A DNA stretch of 64,000 nucleotides, from contig NZ_JAFEVL010000073.1 in the NCBI RefSeq assembly GCF_016901135.1, forward strand, positions 124,001 through 188,000, given 5' to 3'. A program made the translations under genes and the position numbers. The notes under the pieces were generated by a model. That model was not told the DNA's origin. It saw nothing but the letters and a program-made list of their open reading frames with translations, and ran no database searches. Positions 1-8,266 of the stretch are shown in pieces (the first letter of the stretch is position 1; each line of letters starts with the position of its first letter). The stretch comes from Martinezella lusitana. GTDB taxonomy: Bacteria; Pseudomonadota; Alphaproteobacteria; Rhizobiales; Rhizobiaceae.

Positions 1-45
1 GAATCATACGCAATCGCGGCGCGATGGGGAAGGACAATGTCGCGA

Positions 46-1191
46 CTAAAGTGCGACTGTCTCGACCCGCTTTCCAACGAAACGCAGGGCCACCTGGCCT
101 TGAATCAGCTGCAAGGCCGTTTCGCCGAAGAGATCGCGTCGCCAGCCGGTGAGCGCGGCAACCTCGGCGTTCTCGCCTTCGGCTGCGATCTTGTCGAGGT
201 CTTCGCTGTTGGCGATCACCTTCGGCGCGACGCCGTGCTTTTCGGCGATCAGTTTCAACAGAACCTTCAGCAGTTCGGCTGCGGCAGCCGTGCCTTCCGG
301 AGCCTGCTGATGGCGCGGCGGATGCGGCATGTCGGACTTTGGCAGCGCCAGGGCTTCATTGATCGCCTCGATCACGGCCGCGCCGGCAGTCGAACGCTCC
401 CAGCCTTTCGGGATGGTGCGCAGCCGGGCAAGTGCTTCGCTGTCCTTCGGCTGCTGCTGAGCGATTTCATAGATCGCGTCGTCCTTCAGCACGCGGGCAC
501 GAGGAACATTGCGCGCACGCGCCTCGCGTTCGCGCCATGCCGCCACATATTTGAGGATTGCCAGTTCCTGCGGCTTGCGCAACCGCATCTTCAGGCGCTG
601 CCAGGCATCGTCGGGGTGCAGGTCGTAGGTCTCGCGCGCCTCAAGAATTGCCATTTCCTCCTGCAGCCAGGAGGCACGGCCTTCGCGCTTCAGCTGCTCG
701 TCGAGCGAAAGGTAGACGTCGCGCAGATGGGTCACATCGGCGAGCGCGTAGTCGAGCTGCTTTTCCGAGAGTGGTCGCCGGCTCCAATCCGTGAAGCGCG
801 AGGATTTGTCGATATGAACATTCTTGATGCGGCTGACGAGCTGGTCGTACGAGACGGAATCGCCGAAGCCGCAAACCATTGCGGCGACTTGCGTGTCGAA
901 GATCGGATGCGGAATGAGATTGCCGCGATGGAAGATGATTTCAATGTCCTGGCGCGCGGCGTGAAAAACCTTCAGCACAGCCGGATTGGCCATCAGCTCG
1001 AAAAACGGCTGAAGGTCCAGCCCTTTGGCCAGTGGGTCGACCAGCACCTCGGTCGTCGGGCTCGCCATCTGTATCAAACACAGCTCCGGCCAGAAGGTCG
1101 TTTCTCGCAGGAATTCGGTATCGATGGTAATGAATTCCGACTTGGCCAGCTCTTGGCAGGCCGCCTCCAATTGGGCGGTAGTTTCGATCAT
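46..1191 (-). CDS. rnd: Ribonuclease D
   Basis: A 3'-5' exoribonuclease that trims tRNA and other stable RNA 3' ends in the cytoplasm. The N-terminal half is a DEDD exonuclease domain: ExoI is seen as IDTEF (D24, E26), ExoII as the FHAARQDIE segment, and ExoIII as YALADVTHL. A C-terminal HRDC-like region follows. The 381-aa length fits the family. I chose the ATG at 1191 because the protein then starts with MIETTAQLEAAC, as RNase D proteins do. The open frame continues 47 codons further upstream, but that extension has no RNase D character. The Shine-Dalgarno at 1191 is weak. The multicopper oxidase lies upstream on the same strand. The 45 bases after the stop, up to the window edge, hold nothing I can identify. 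Confidence 0.93.
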   Translation of the reverse strand: MIETTAQLEAACQELAKSEFITIDTEFLRETTFWPELCLIQMASPTTEVLVDPLAKGLDLQPFFELMANPAVLKVFHAARQDIEIIFHRGNLIPHPIFDTQVAAMVCGFGDSVSYDQLVSRIKNVHIDKSSRFTDWSRRPLSEKQLDYALADVTHLRDVYLSLDEQLKREGRASWLQEEMAILEARETYDLHPDDAWQRLKMRLRKPQELAILKYVAAWREREARARNVPRARVLKDDAIYEIAQQQPKDSEALARLRTIPKGWERSTAGAAVIEAINEALALPKSDMPHPPRHQQAPEGTAAAAELLKVLLKLIAEKHGVAPKVIANSEDLDKIAAEGENAEVAALTGWRRDLFGETALQLIQGQVALRFVGKRVETVAL

Positions 1192-1362
1192 CTCAACACA
1201 TTCATCGGTAAAACAGTTGCTTAACTTCCTTCTCCTTTCAGCCGGATATGTCAATACTTTCGCGGACAAAGCTCTTGCCGCATTTCGCTTTTGGTTGAAA
1301 TTATCCGGAGCGATGCCGTTTCGACCGCGCAATCCGGATCGAAAATGGTTTGCGGCCTTACC

Positions 1363-2754
1363 CTAGGCCACGCGCACGTAGCTGGTCATGCCGGTCTTCT
1401 GATGCTCGATGATATGGCAATGCAGCAGCCAATCGCCAGGATTGTCGGCGACGAACGCCAGTTGCACTTTTTCGTCCGGCTGGATCAGATAGGTGTCGGA
1501 CACGAACGGCTGCACCTGCCGCGTCGAGGAGGAGATGACCGTGAAGCTCATCCCGTGCAGATGAATGGGATGGCTATGCGGCGTCACGTTCTCCATGTCG
1601 ATGACATAGCTCTTGCCCAGCTTCAGCTCGGCAAGCGGCGCGGTCGGATCGGGCGTGTCGCCCGGCCACGGTACCTTGTTGATCGCCCAGAAGCTGTAGC
1701 CGAGTGAGCCGCAGATGCTGTTATCAGCCGTATTCTCGGCCGTGGCGCTGAGGATCAACGGAATGTGGGTTGCCGAGCCCAGATCGGCCTTCTTTACCGG
1801 ATTGTCTTCCAGCGTCGCTAGATCGCGGACGTCGCGTTTCAGCGAGCTGCCCACCGAGCGCAGCGTCGCCAGCACCCTCGGGTCGGTGCCTTTGATATCC
1901 TCGAGCTTGACGATCGCTCCCTCGCTATCGGGCATGCGCACCGCCAGCTCCAGTCGCTGACCCGGCCCCAGCTGCAAAAGATCCAGCGGAAAGCGCTGCG
2001 GCACCGGATTGCCGTCGATGGCGATCACGGTCGCCTCGGCACCATCCATGCGGAAGGAATAGATGCGCGTGACATCGGTAATCGCAATGCGCAGGCGCAC
2101 CAGGCCGCCGGAGGGAGCGTCATATTGCGGCTGTTGCTGCCAGTTTGCTGTTCGTACCGTTCCGTAGGTGCCGGATTTGGCCGCATCGCGCGGGCGGAAC
2201 TGCGCGATGAACTGGCCGTCGCCGCCCAGCCGCCAATCGCGCAGATTGAGCACCACTTCCGAATCGAATGCCGGATCCTTGGGATTCTCCACGACGATCA
2301 CGCCGGTCATGCCGTGACCCATCTGCTCCAGCGTATTGCAGTGCGGGTGATACCAGAAGGTGCCGGCATCGGGCGGCGTGAAGGCATAATCGAAATGATC
2401 GCCGGTATAGACGTAGGGCTGGGTGAGGAAGGGCACGCCGTCCATATCGTTGGGAAGCCGGATGCCGTGCCAATGGATCGTCGTCGGATCGTCAATGCCG
2501 TTGATCAGGCGGGCGGCAAAGGCCTCGCCCTTTTTCATGTGCACGACAGGCGGCATACCGCCGTCGCCATAGGTCAGGACGTCCCTGGTCGGCCCGCCAT
2601 CCGTCAGACTGGCCTGGATCTTGGCGGTCTTCAGCACGCGCGGCTCGGCCGCCACCGCTTTGTCGGCAAACCTGCTGGCGATACCGATACCGACACCGTA
2701 AGCGCCAGCGACGGCGGAAGCTTTCAAGAGATTGCGACGGGTAAGGATCGGCAT
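1363..2754 (-). CDS. Tat-exported multicopper oxidase
   Basis: A periplasmic laccase-like multicopper oxidase of about 463 aa, probably involved in copper tolerance or oxidation of Cu(I) or phenolics. The N-terminus carries a twin-arginine signal (TRRNLLK) and a hydrophobic stretch ending near AVAAEP. The copper ligand motifs appear in canonical order: HWHG, WYHPH, HPIHLHG and, near the C-terminus, HCHIIEH followed by a Met that fits the type-1 axial ligand. The ATG at 2754 is preferred over one at 2784 because a GGAG lies about ten bases upstream of it and the Tat motif then sits at the very start. The methionine-rich insert of E. coli CueO is not seen, so the substrate is open. It is transcribed towards rnd and divergently from aspS. 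Confidence 0.9.
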   Translation of the reverse strand: MPILTRRNLLKASAVAGAYGVGIGIASRFADKAVAAEPRVLKTAKIQASLTDGGPTRDVLTYGDGGMPPVVHMKKGEAFAARLINGIDDPTTIHWHGIRLPNDMDGVPFLTQPYVYTGDHFDYAFTPPDAGTFWYHPHCNTLEQMGHGMTGVIVVENPKDPAFDSEVVLNLRDWRLGGDGQFIAQFRPRDAAKSGTYGTVRTANWQQQPQYDAPSGGLVRLRIAITDVTRIYSFRMDGAEATVIAIDGNPVPQRFPLDLLQLGPGQRLELAVRMPDSEGAIVKLEDIKGTDPRVLATLRSVGSSLKRDVRDLATLEDNPVKKADLGSATHIPLILSATAENTADNSICGSLGYSFWAINKVPWPGDTPDPTAPLAELKLGKSYVIDMENVTPHSHPIHLHGMSFTVISSSTRQVQPFVSDTYLIQPDEKVQLAFVADNPGDWLLHCHIIEHQKTGMTSYVRVA

Positions 2755-2913
2755 GCCGGGCTCCGGGGGCAACGAGATATGCATGCCTGTTTAAAGTTGA
2801 CCTTGGCATTCAGCAATAGCGCTGAGGTAGCCAAACTGCCGCAGCGGCTACTTGCGGGTGTCGGGATAGGCGGCGGATGAAACAGCTTTAAGTCGACTTC
2901 CGGCGTTCGAGCC

Positions 2914-2942
2914 TTGACAAATCGGGCGCGCCATGCGCTTTT
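2914..2942 (+). promoter_or_regulatory. Possible aspS promoter
   Basis: A perfect TTGACA -35 hexamer lies at 2914-2919, about 100 bases before the aspS start. The expected -10 region 17 bases on (gctttt, 2937-2942) is a weak match. This is a guess from motif and position only. Confidence 0.35.
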
Positions 2943-3020
2943 CCGCCCGATTTTCTCGTCGGCAGGCGAGGGGCTTGCATGTCCTTTTGCCGCGGCCCGC
3001 CAAGTCCAGGATATATAATT

Positions 3021-4811
3021 ATGCATCGCTATCGCAGCCACACATGCGCCGCCCTGCGCAAGTCCGACGTCGGTTCGACTGTCCGTATTTCCGGCTGGGT
3101 TCATCGCGTCCGAGATCATGGCGGCGTGCTGTTCATCGACCTGCGCGATCACTACGGCATCACCCAGGTCGTCGCCGACCCCGATTCTCCCGCCTTCAAG
3201 CTCGCTGAAACCGTGCGCGGCGAATGGGTCATCCGCATCGACGGCCTGGTGAAGGCGCGCACGGACGATACCGTCAACAAGACCATGCCGACCGGCGAGA
3301 TCGAGCTTTACGCGCAGGAGATCGAAGTGCTCTCCGCCGCCAAGGAATTGCCGCTGCCTGTTTTCGGTGAGCCGGATTACCCGGAAGACGTGCGCCTGAA
3401 GTATCGCTTCCTCGACCTTCGCCGCGACACGCTGCACAGGAACATCGTCAAGCGCACGCAGGTCATCTCCTCGATGCGCCGCCACATGGGCGAGGTCGGC
3501 TTTACCGAATACACGACGCCGATCCTCACGGCCTCGTCGCCGGAAGGCGCGCGCGACTTCCTCGTGCCGAGCCGCATCCATCCCGGCACCTTCTACGCGC
3601 TGCCGCAGGCGCCGCAGCAGTACAAGCAGCTGCTGATGGTCGCCGGTTTCGACCGCTACTTCCAGATCGCGCCGTGCTTCCGTGACGAAGACCCGCGTGC
3701 CGACCGTCTGCCGGGCGAATTCTACCAGCTCGACCTCGAAATGAGCTTCGTCACTCAGGAAGACGTCTGGGACACGATGGCACCGCTGATGACCCAGGTG
3801 TTCGAGGAATTCGCCGACGGCAAGCCGGTCACCAAGGAATGGCCGCGCATTCCCTATGACGTTGCCATTCGCAAGTATGGCTCGGACAAGCCGGACCTGC
3901 GCAACCCGATCATCATGGAAGCGGTGACCGAGCATTTCGCCGGCTCCGGCTTCAAGGTCTTCGCCAACATGATCGCCTCCAACCCGAAGGTCGAAGTCTG
4001 GGCCATCCCGGCCAAGACCGGTGGTTCGCGTGCGTTCTGCGACCGCATGAACGCCTGGGCGCAGAGCCAGGGCCAGCCGGGTCTCGGCTACATCTTCTGG
4101 CGCAAGGAAGGCGAAAAGCTCGAGGGCGCCGGCCCGCTTGCCAAGAACATCGGCGAGGAACGCACCGATGCGATCCGCACCCAGCTTGGCCTTGACGACG
4201 GCGATGCCTGCTTCTTCGTTGCCGGCGACCCCTCAAAGTTCTACAAGTTTGCCGGCGAGGCCCGTAACCGCGCCGCCGACGAGCTGAACCTGATCGATCG
4301 CGACCGTTTCGAGCTGTGCTGGATCGTTGACTTCCCGTTCTTCGAATGGAGCGAGGAAGAAAAGAAGATCGATTTCGCTCACAACCCGTTCTCGATGCCG
4401 CAGGGCGGCCTTGAGGCGCTGCAGAACCAGGATCCGCTGACGATTAAGGCCTTCCAGTACGATGCCGTCTGCAACGGCTTCGAAATCGCTTCGGGCTCGA
4501 TCCGTAATCAGTCGCCGGAGACGATGGTTGCCGCCTTCGAAAAGGTCGGCCTCAGCCAGGCTGACGTCGAGGAGCGCTTCGGCGGCCTCTACCGCGCCTT
4601 CCAGTACGGTGCGCCTCCGCATGGTGGTGCCGCCTTCGGTATCGACCGTATCGTCATGCTGCTGGTCGGCGCCAAGAATCTGCGCGAGATCTCGCTGTTC
4701 CCGATGAACCAGCAGGCGCAGGATCTTCTGATGGGCGCCCCGTCGGCAGCAACGCCGACGCAGCTGCGCGAACTGGCCATCCGCCCGGTGCCGCCGGTGA
4801 AGAAGGACTAA
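3021..4811 (+). CDS. aspS: Aspartyl-tRNA synthetase
   Basis: Class II aminoacyl-tRNA synthetase that charges tRNA-Asp in the cytoplasm; in alphaproteobacteria it may also charge tRNA-Asn for amidation. An N-terminal OB-fold anticodon-binding domain (about residues 1-110, including SGWVHRVRDHGG) is followed by the catalytic core. Motif 2 is seen as FRDEDPRADRLPGEF and motif 3 as GGAAFGIDRIVML, with the bacterial-type GAD insertion between them. The 596-aa length is typical. The ATG at 3021 follows an AGGA and gives the usual MHRYRSHTC start. An in-frame ATG at 2979 also has a GAGGGG upstream and would add 14 residues, so that start cannot be excluded. A strong terminator follows. Confidence 0.97.
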   Translation: MHRYRSHTCAALRKSDVGSTVRISGWVHRVRDHGGVLFIDLRDHYGITQVVADPDSPAFKLAETVRGEWVIRIDGLVKARTDDTVNKTMPTGEIELYAQEIEVLSAAKELPLPVFGEPDYPEDVRLKYRFLDLRRDTLHRNIVKRTQVISSMRRHMGEVGFTEYTTPILTASSPEGARDFLVPSRIHPGTFYALPQAPQQYKQLLMVAGFDRYFQIAPCFRDEDPRADRLPGEFYQLDLEMSFVTQEDVWDTMAPLMTQVFEEFADGKPVTKEWPRIPYDVAIRKYGSDKPDLRNPIIMEAVTEHFAGSGFKVFANMIASNPKVEVWAIPAKTGGSRAFCDRMNAWAQSQGQPGLGYIFWRKEGEKLEGAGPLAKNIGEERTDAIRTQLGLDDGDACFFVAGDPSKFYKFAGEARNRAADELNLIDRDRFELCWIVDFPFFEWSEEEKKIDFAHNPFSMPQGGLEALQNQDPLTIKAFQYDAVCNGFEIASGSIRNQSPETMVAAFEKVGLSQADVEERFGGLYRAFQYGAPPHGGAAFGIDRIVMLLVGAKNLREISLFPMNQQAQDLLMGAPSAATPTQLRELAIRPVPPVKKD

Positions 4812-4835
4812 GCTGCCTAAAGCTTGGTGAAATAC

Positions 4836-4866
4836 AAAACCCGGCAACCGAAATCGCCGGGTTTTT
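4836..4866 (+). terminator. Intrinsic terminator after aspS
   Basis: Arms at 4836-4845 and 4856-4865 (aaaacccggc / gccgggtttt) form a 10-bp stem with a ten-base loop and a T-run. The symmetric A/T flanks would let it also serve the serine hydrolase gene arriving from the other side. Confidence 0.88.
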
Positions 4867-4882
4867 CGTGTTTTGGAAGAGA

Positions 4883-6052
4883 CTAGAGGGCAGCGTAGAT
4901 CGCGTCGCGAAGGTCGAGAGTGAATTGCCCCCACATGCCTTCGAGCGCGGTGTTGGTCAGGGCAACGACCGTCAGTCCTTTTTCCCGATCGACAAACCAG
5001 CTGTGCCCGTACACACCGCCCCATCTTATTGTGCCGGCTGAGAAAGGGGCGCCGGCGGCTGCCGGATCGGTAACGACGGACCAGCCGTAACCGAAACCGA
5101 AACCCGGCATCAGCGGCTGCATATGCCCACCCGCCTGATCCGCCATCATGATTTTGACCGTCTCGCCTGACAGGAGCGGCGCGCCGCCCTTGCGCGCTGT
5201 TTCCAGGATGGTGAGCACATCGTCTGCTGTCCCGGCCATGCCTGCGCCGCCCGACTGGTAGGAGGCGGGATCGAGTATGCGATCCGGCGCGAACCGAATG
5301 AAGCCTTCGGGCATGGGCACCAACGCCTCGTCTCCCATCCGCTCTGGTTGCGAGGAACCGTTCATATAGGGAGCGGCAAGGCGGCTTCGGTCGCGCACGG
5401 AAAAAACGGTGTCGACAAGGCCAAGCGGCCCTGTAACCAGTTCCGCCACGGCCTCATCGAGGCTGCTACCAGTTTCCTTTTCGATGATGCCGCCGAGCAC
5501 ATCCATCGCCAGCGAATATTGCCAGCCTTCTCCGGGTGCGAAGCGCAGGGGTGCGCTTGCGATGCGCCTCAGGTTTTCGGCAAGCGAAAGGCCCGGTTCA
5601 CCGATGCCATCGGATACGCCGGCGCGGTGATAGGGACCGCCCTCTTCCTCGGCGAATGCGTAGCCCAGTCCCGATGTATGTGTCAGCAGGTGGTGGATGC
5701 GAATGACCGCCTCGGTCCCATCCGGCAGCCGTGGCCGGAAATCAGGCAGCCATTTCGTTATCGGATCGTCGAGCCCTATCCGACCCTGTTCGACAAGCCG
5801 CATGGCGGTGATGGCGACGATCGGCTTGGTGATGGAGGCGAGGCGGAATATGGTGTCCTCTCGCATGGCCACATTGTTTTCACGATCCGCCAGGCCGGCG
5901 GCGCGGCGATAGACCAGTTCGCCGTCGCGGGCGATCAGGACCACTGTTCCGACCAGCCGCTTGTCGTCCAGTGCCGCATTGATTGCGGCATCGACGTTGA
6001 TGGCGAGAGGGCCGAGACGCGTTGGAGAAGTATTTTCAAGGGGAAGACTCAT
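4883..6052 (-). CDS. Serine hydrolase of the beta-lactamase/class C esterase family
   Basis: A 389-aa PF00144-type serine hydrolase. The SxxK nucleophile motif is SITK (S73, K76), the HTSGL segment typical of the family follows at about residue 125, and GHSWF lies near the C-terminus. The second tyrosine motif appears as YSL instead of YSN, as often in esterase or transesterase members, so hydrolysis of a carboxylic ester or D-amino peptide is as likely as any action on beta-lactams. There is no clear signal peptide, which suggests a cytoplasmic enzyme. It is divergent from a TetR regulator with only 66 bases between them and is probably controlled by it. It converges on aspS. Confidence 0.85.
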   Translation of the reverse strand: MSLPLENTSPTRLGPLAINVDAAINAALDDKRLVGTVVLIARDGELVYRRAAGLADRENNVAMREDTIFRLASITKPIVAITAMRLVEQGRIGLDDPITKWLPDFRPRLPDGTEAVIRIHHLLTHTSGLGYAFAEEEGGPYHRAGVSDGIGEPGLSLAENLRRIASAPLRFAPGEGWQYSLAMDVLGGIIEKETGSSLDEAVAELVTGPLGLVDTVFSVRDRSRLAAPYMNGSSQPERMGDEALVPMPEGFIRFAPDRILDPASYQSGGAGMAGTADDVLTILETARKGGAPLLSGETVKIMMADQAGGHMQPLMPGFGFGYGWSVVTDPAAAGAPFSAGTIRWGGVYGHSWFVDREKGLTVVALTNTALEGMWGQFTLDLRDAIYAAL

Positions 6053-6100
6053 GGGGCGAAACCTTCTATAATCACATTGACCATTCCTGAATAAACCAGA

Positions 6101-6118
6101 TCGAGAAATATTTCTAGA
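6101..6118. promoter_or_regulatory. Candidate TetR operator palindrome
   Basis: TCGAGAAATATTTCTAGA is an 18-bp inverted repeat with one mismatched pair; its central 12 bp (6104-6115) are a perfect palindrome. It sits in the 66-bp divergent gap and touches the GTG start of the TetR gene. A bound dimer would therefore cover the regulator's own start and the hydrolase promoter region. Confidence 0.55.
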
Positions 6119-6784
6119 GTGACCACTGTGAAAAATACAAAAGAGACGGAAAATTCTTCACCGCGCAAGCGCGGGCGCCCGCCCGCCTTCGATCGCGAAA
6201 CGGTTCTTGCCGCGGCGCGGGACACGTTCTGGAAGCATGGCTATGACGGCTCCTCCATCGCCGATCTGACAGCTACGATGGGGATCACGCCACAAAGCCT
6301 CTACGCGGCCTTCGGCTCGAAGGCGGAGCTTTACCGCGAGACGCTCGAGCAGTATCGGCGCATGCCCCGGCCTGAGCCCGGCAATCCATTTGAGGCGAAA
6401 GTGGATACGGTGACCGCCTTCGAGCGCTTCCTCACGAACTCCGCAAAGATCTTCACGGCGCCGGAACATCCGAAGGGCTGCATGATATCGACGGCGGTGC
6501 TGAATTGCGCCGAGGAGAACGAACCGATCGCCCACCATGTCTCGTCGATGCGCCTGCAGACGCTGGATGTGTTTGTGACAAGGATCGAACGCGGCATGGC
6601 GGAGGGCGATATGAGGCCGGATACCAATGCGCGCTCGCTTGCGCGCTTTCTGGGGGCGATCGTGCAGGGCATGTCCGTTCAGGCGCGGGACGGCGCTACT
6701 ACGGACGAGCTGCTTGCCATGATCGCGCATGCGACCAGCGAGCTTCGGAAGCACCAGCCCGCCCAAATGGGCGACCTTCGATAG
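6119..6784 (+). CDS. TetR/AcrR family transcriptional regulator
   Basis: A 221-aa one-component regulator. The N-terminal helix-turn-helix (about residues 25-70) reads through ARDTFWKHGYDGSSI and GITPQSLYAAFGSK, the classic TetR pattern, and is preceded by a basic KRGRPPAF arm. The C-terminal ligand-binding part resembles the AcrR/YxaF-like group and carries two cysteines (GCMIS and LNCAEE), so a reactive ligand is conceivable. Only GTG starts are available, at 6119 or 6128, and neither has a good Shine-Dalgarno, which suggests low expression. It is probably autoregulated and represses the divergent serine hydrolase through the palindrome at its start. The inducer is unknown. Confidence 0.88.
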   Translation: MTTVKNTKETENSSPRKRGRPPAFDRETVLAAARDTFWKHGYDGSSIADLTATMGITPQSLYAAFGSKAELYRETLEQYRRMPRPEPGNPFEAKVDTVTAFERFLTNSAKIFTAPEHPKGCMISTAVLNCAEENEPIAHHVSSMRLQTLDVFVTRIERGMAEGDMRPDTNARSLARFLGAIVQGMSVQARDGATTDELLAMIAHATSELRKHQPAQMGDLR

Positions 6785-6791
6785 AAAACGA

Positions 6792-6821
6792 AAAACCCGG
6801 CGATCGGGATCGCCGGGTTTT
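6792..6821. terminator. Bidirectional intrinsic terminator
   Basis: A perfect 13-bp stem (6792-6804 with 6809-6821) and a four-base loop, with A-run and T-run on the two flanks. It lies between the convergent TetR gene and the unknown secreted-protein gene and can end both transcripts. Confidence 0.9.
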
Positions 6822-6844
6822 GATATCGTTCAATGAAGGATCAA

Positions 6845-8032
6845 TCAGTCGTTCGACGAAACCTTGAGGCCGATGACCTGCGGGATCGACTGCGGGGCGC
6901 CCATGGCGGCACCGATGATCATCGGCACCGGAACCGGCTTGCCCGGAGCGGCGGTAACCGTCAGGCTCTTCGGATTGTCGAGATAGGCGCTGACAGCCGT
7001 AGACACGGCGTTCTGCAGTTCCGGAACGTTGAGTTGTGCCATCATGATCGGCGTCATCGCCTTCAGAGTATCGGCCAACTGCTTGCCGGTGACGCCCTGC
7101 TGCTTGCCGGCGAAATCAAGCGCGCGGGCGGTGATCGACGCGTCGTCGAAGCGGATCTGGGCGCTGTTGAAGGTCAGCTGCTGGAGAAGGCCCAGCATGG
7201 CGAGACCGGCCGATTGCTGCGCTTCCTGCTGGTTCGGATTGGCGCGTACCGTCTTCAGCGCATCCTGCATCGACTTGGCGAAGGCAGGCGTGTAGCCGGA
7301 AATGCTGAAGGCCAGGTTGAGCTTGCCGATATCCTTGAAATCGAAGGAATATTCGGTGATGTCGATCGTGCCCGGGCCGATCGCCCAGCTGCCCTTCATG
7401 GCGATCGCGCCATTGATCTCCTGCAGGTTGAGCGCGGCGATCGCATCCTTGGCTTTCGGGTCGTCGACCTTGCTGAGGTCGGCCTTGACGCCATTGATCT
7501 TGGCATCGAAGTCGAGGCCCGACTTGTCGTCGCGCTTGGTCATCGTGGCGTCGGCGTTCTCGATCGAGAACACCTGGGCGCCGTCCTTGGTGACGGACAA
7601 GGCGCCTGCATGCGCACTCTTGTAGAACAGCAGCGAGCCGAGATCGCCCTTGGTTGCATCGGCCGGAACTTCGACGCCGCTCAGCGTGAGATCGGCGGCG
7701 GCGATGGCGACACCATCCTTATCGATATCGACATCCGGAAAGGCGACTTCGCCGATCGTGTAGCCGCCGTCTTCCTCTTCAACGTCGCTCATGGTGACGT
7801 CGCCCAGCGGAACGCTGTCCTGCATCCCTGTCGCCTTGAAGCTGGCACCTTTCAGCGTCACCGTGGTGCCGTCGATGTCGACGCCGTCAGCGGCAATCGA
7901 GCCGCCTTGCTGTCCGTAGACATCGTTGATCTTCTTCAGGAGGTCGTTGCCATCAAGCGCAAAGGCCGAGCTGGCGATAGACAAGATTGCGGCGCTGCAC
8001 AGCATCAGCCGCGTTGTCCGATAGAAAGTCAT
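6845..8032 (-). CDS. Unknown secreted protein, 395 aa
   Basis: I do not recognise a family. The protein begins with a clear Sec signal peptide, cleaved near residue 25 after SSAFA, so it is periplasmic or outer-membrane associated. The mature part is rich in Asp, Gly and Lys with alternating hydrophobic residues (VDIDGTTVTLKGAS, VAIAAADLTLSGVEVP), suggesting a beta-strand-rich fold with repeated units, and it has no cysteines. The last third is more helical (KSMQDALKTVRANPNQQEAQQS). This loosely recalls AsmA- or lipid-transfer-type beta structures, but that is only an impression. The start has a good Shine-Dalgarno (AGAGGAA). It stands alone, divergent from parC and convergent with the TetR gene. 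Confidence 0.75.
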   Translation of the reverse strand: MTFYRTTRLMLCSAAILSIASSAFALDGNDLLKKINDVYGQQGGSIAADGVDIDGTTVTLKGASFKATGMQDSVPLGDVTMSDVEEEDGGYTIGEVAFPDVDIDKDGVAIAAADLTLSGVEVPADATKGDLGSLLFYKSAHAGALSVTKDGAQVFSIENADATMTKRDDKSGLDFDAKINGVKADLSKVDDPKAKDAIAALNLQEINGAIAMKGSWAIGPGTIDITEYSFDFKDIGKLNLAFSISGYTPAFAKSMQDALKTVRANPNQQEAQQSAGLAMLGLLQQLTFNSAQIRFDDASITARALDFAGKQQGVTGKQLADTLKAMTPIMMAQLNVPELQNAVSTAVSAYLDNPKSLTVTAAPGKPVPVPMIIGAAMGAPQSIPQVIGLKVSSND

Positions 8033-8266
8033 GATGGCGTTTCCTCTTTGAGCCGGGTGGTGTTGTAGGCGGGGCGTACAGATTGAGCGTGTACCGCGGT
8101 GTTTTATATTGGTCTTTTTCTAAAATTCCAATGACAATGAGGTTGCGAGCGAGTGCAGCAAAAATATGTCTGTTTCGGCATCGCAACGCGCGTTGAACGG
8201 GCTTCATCCACAGGTGCTTTCAGCGGATTTCTTGCCGGGAATCGGTATCTTCGATAGTCAAGGACC

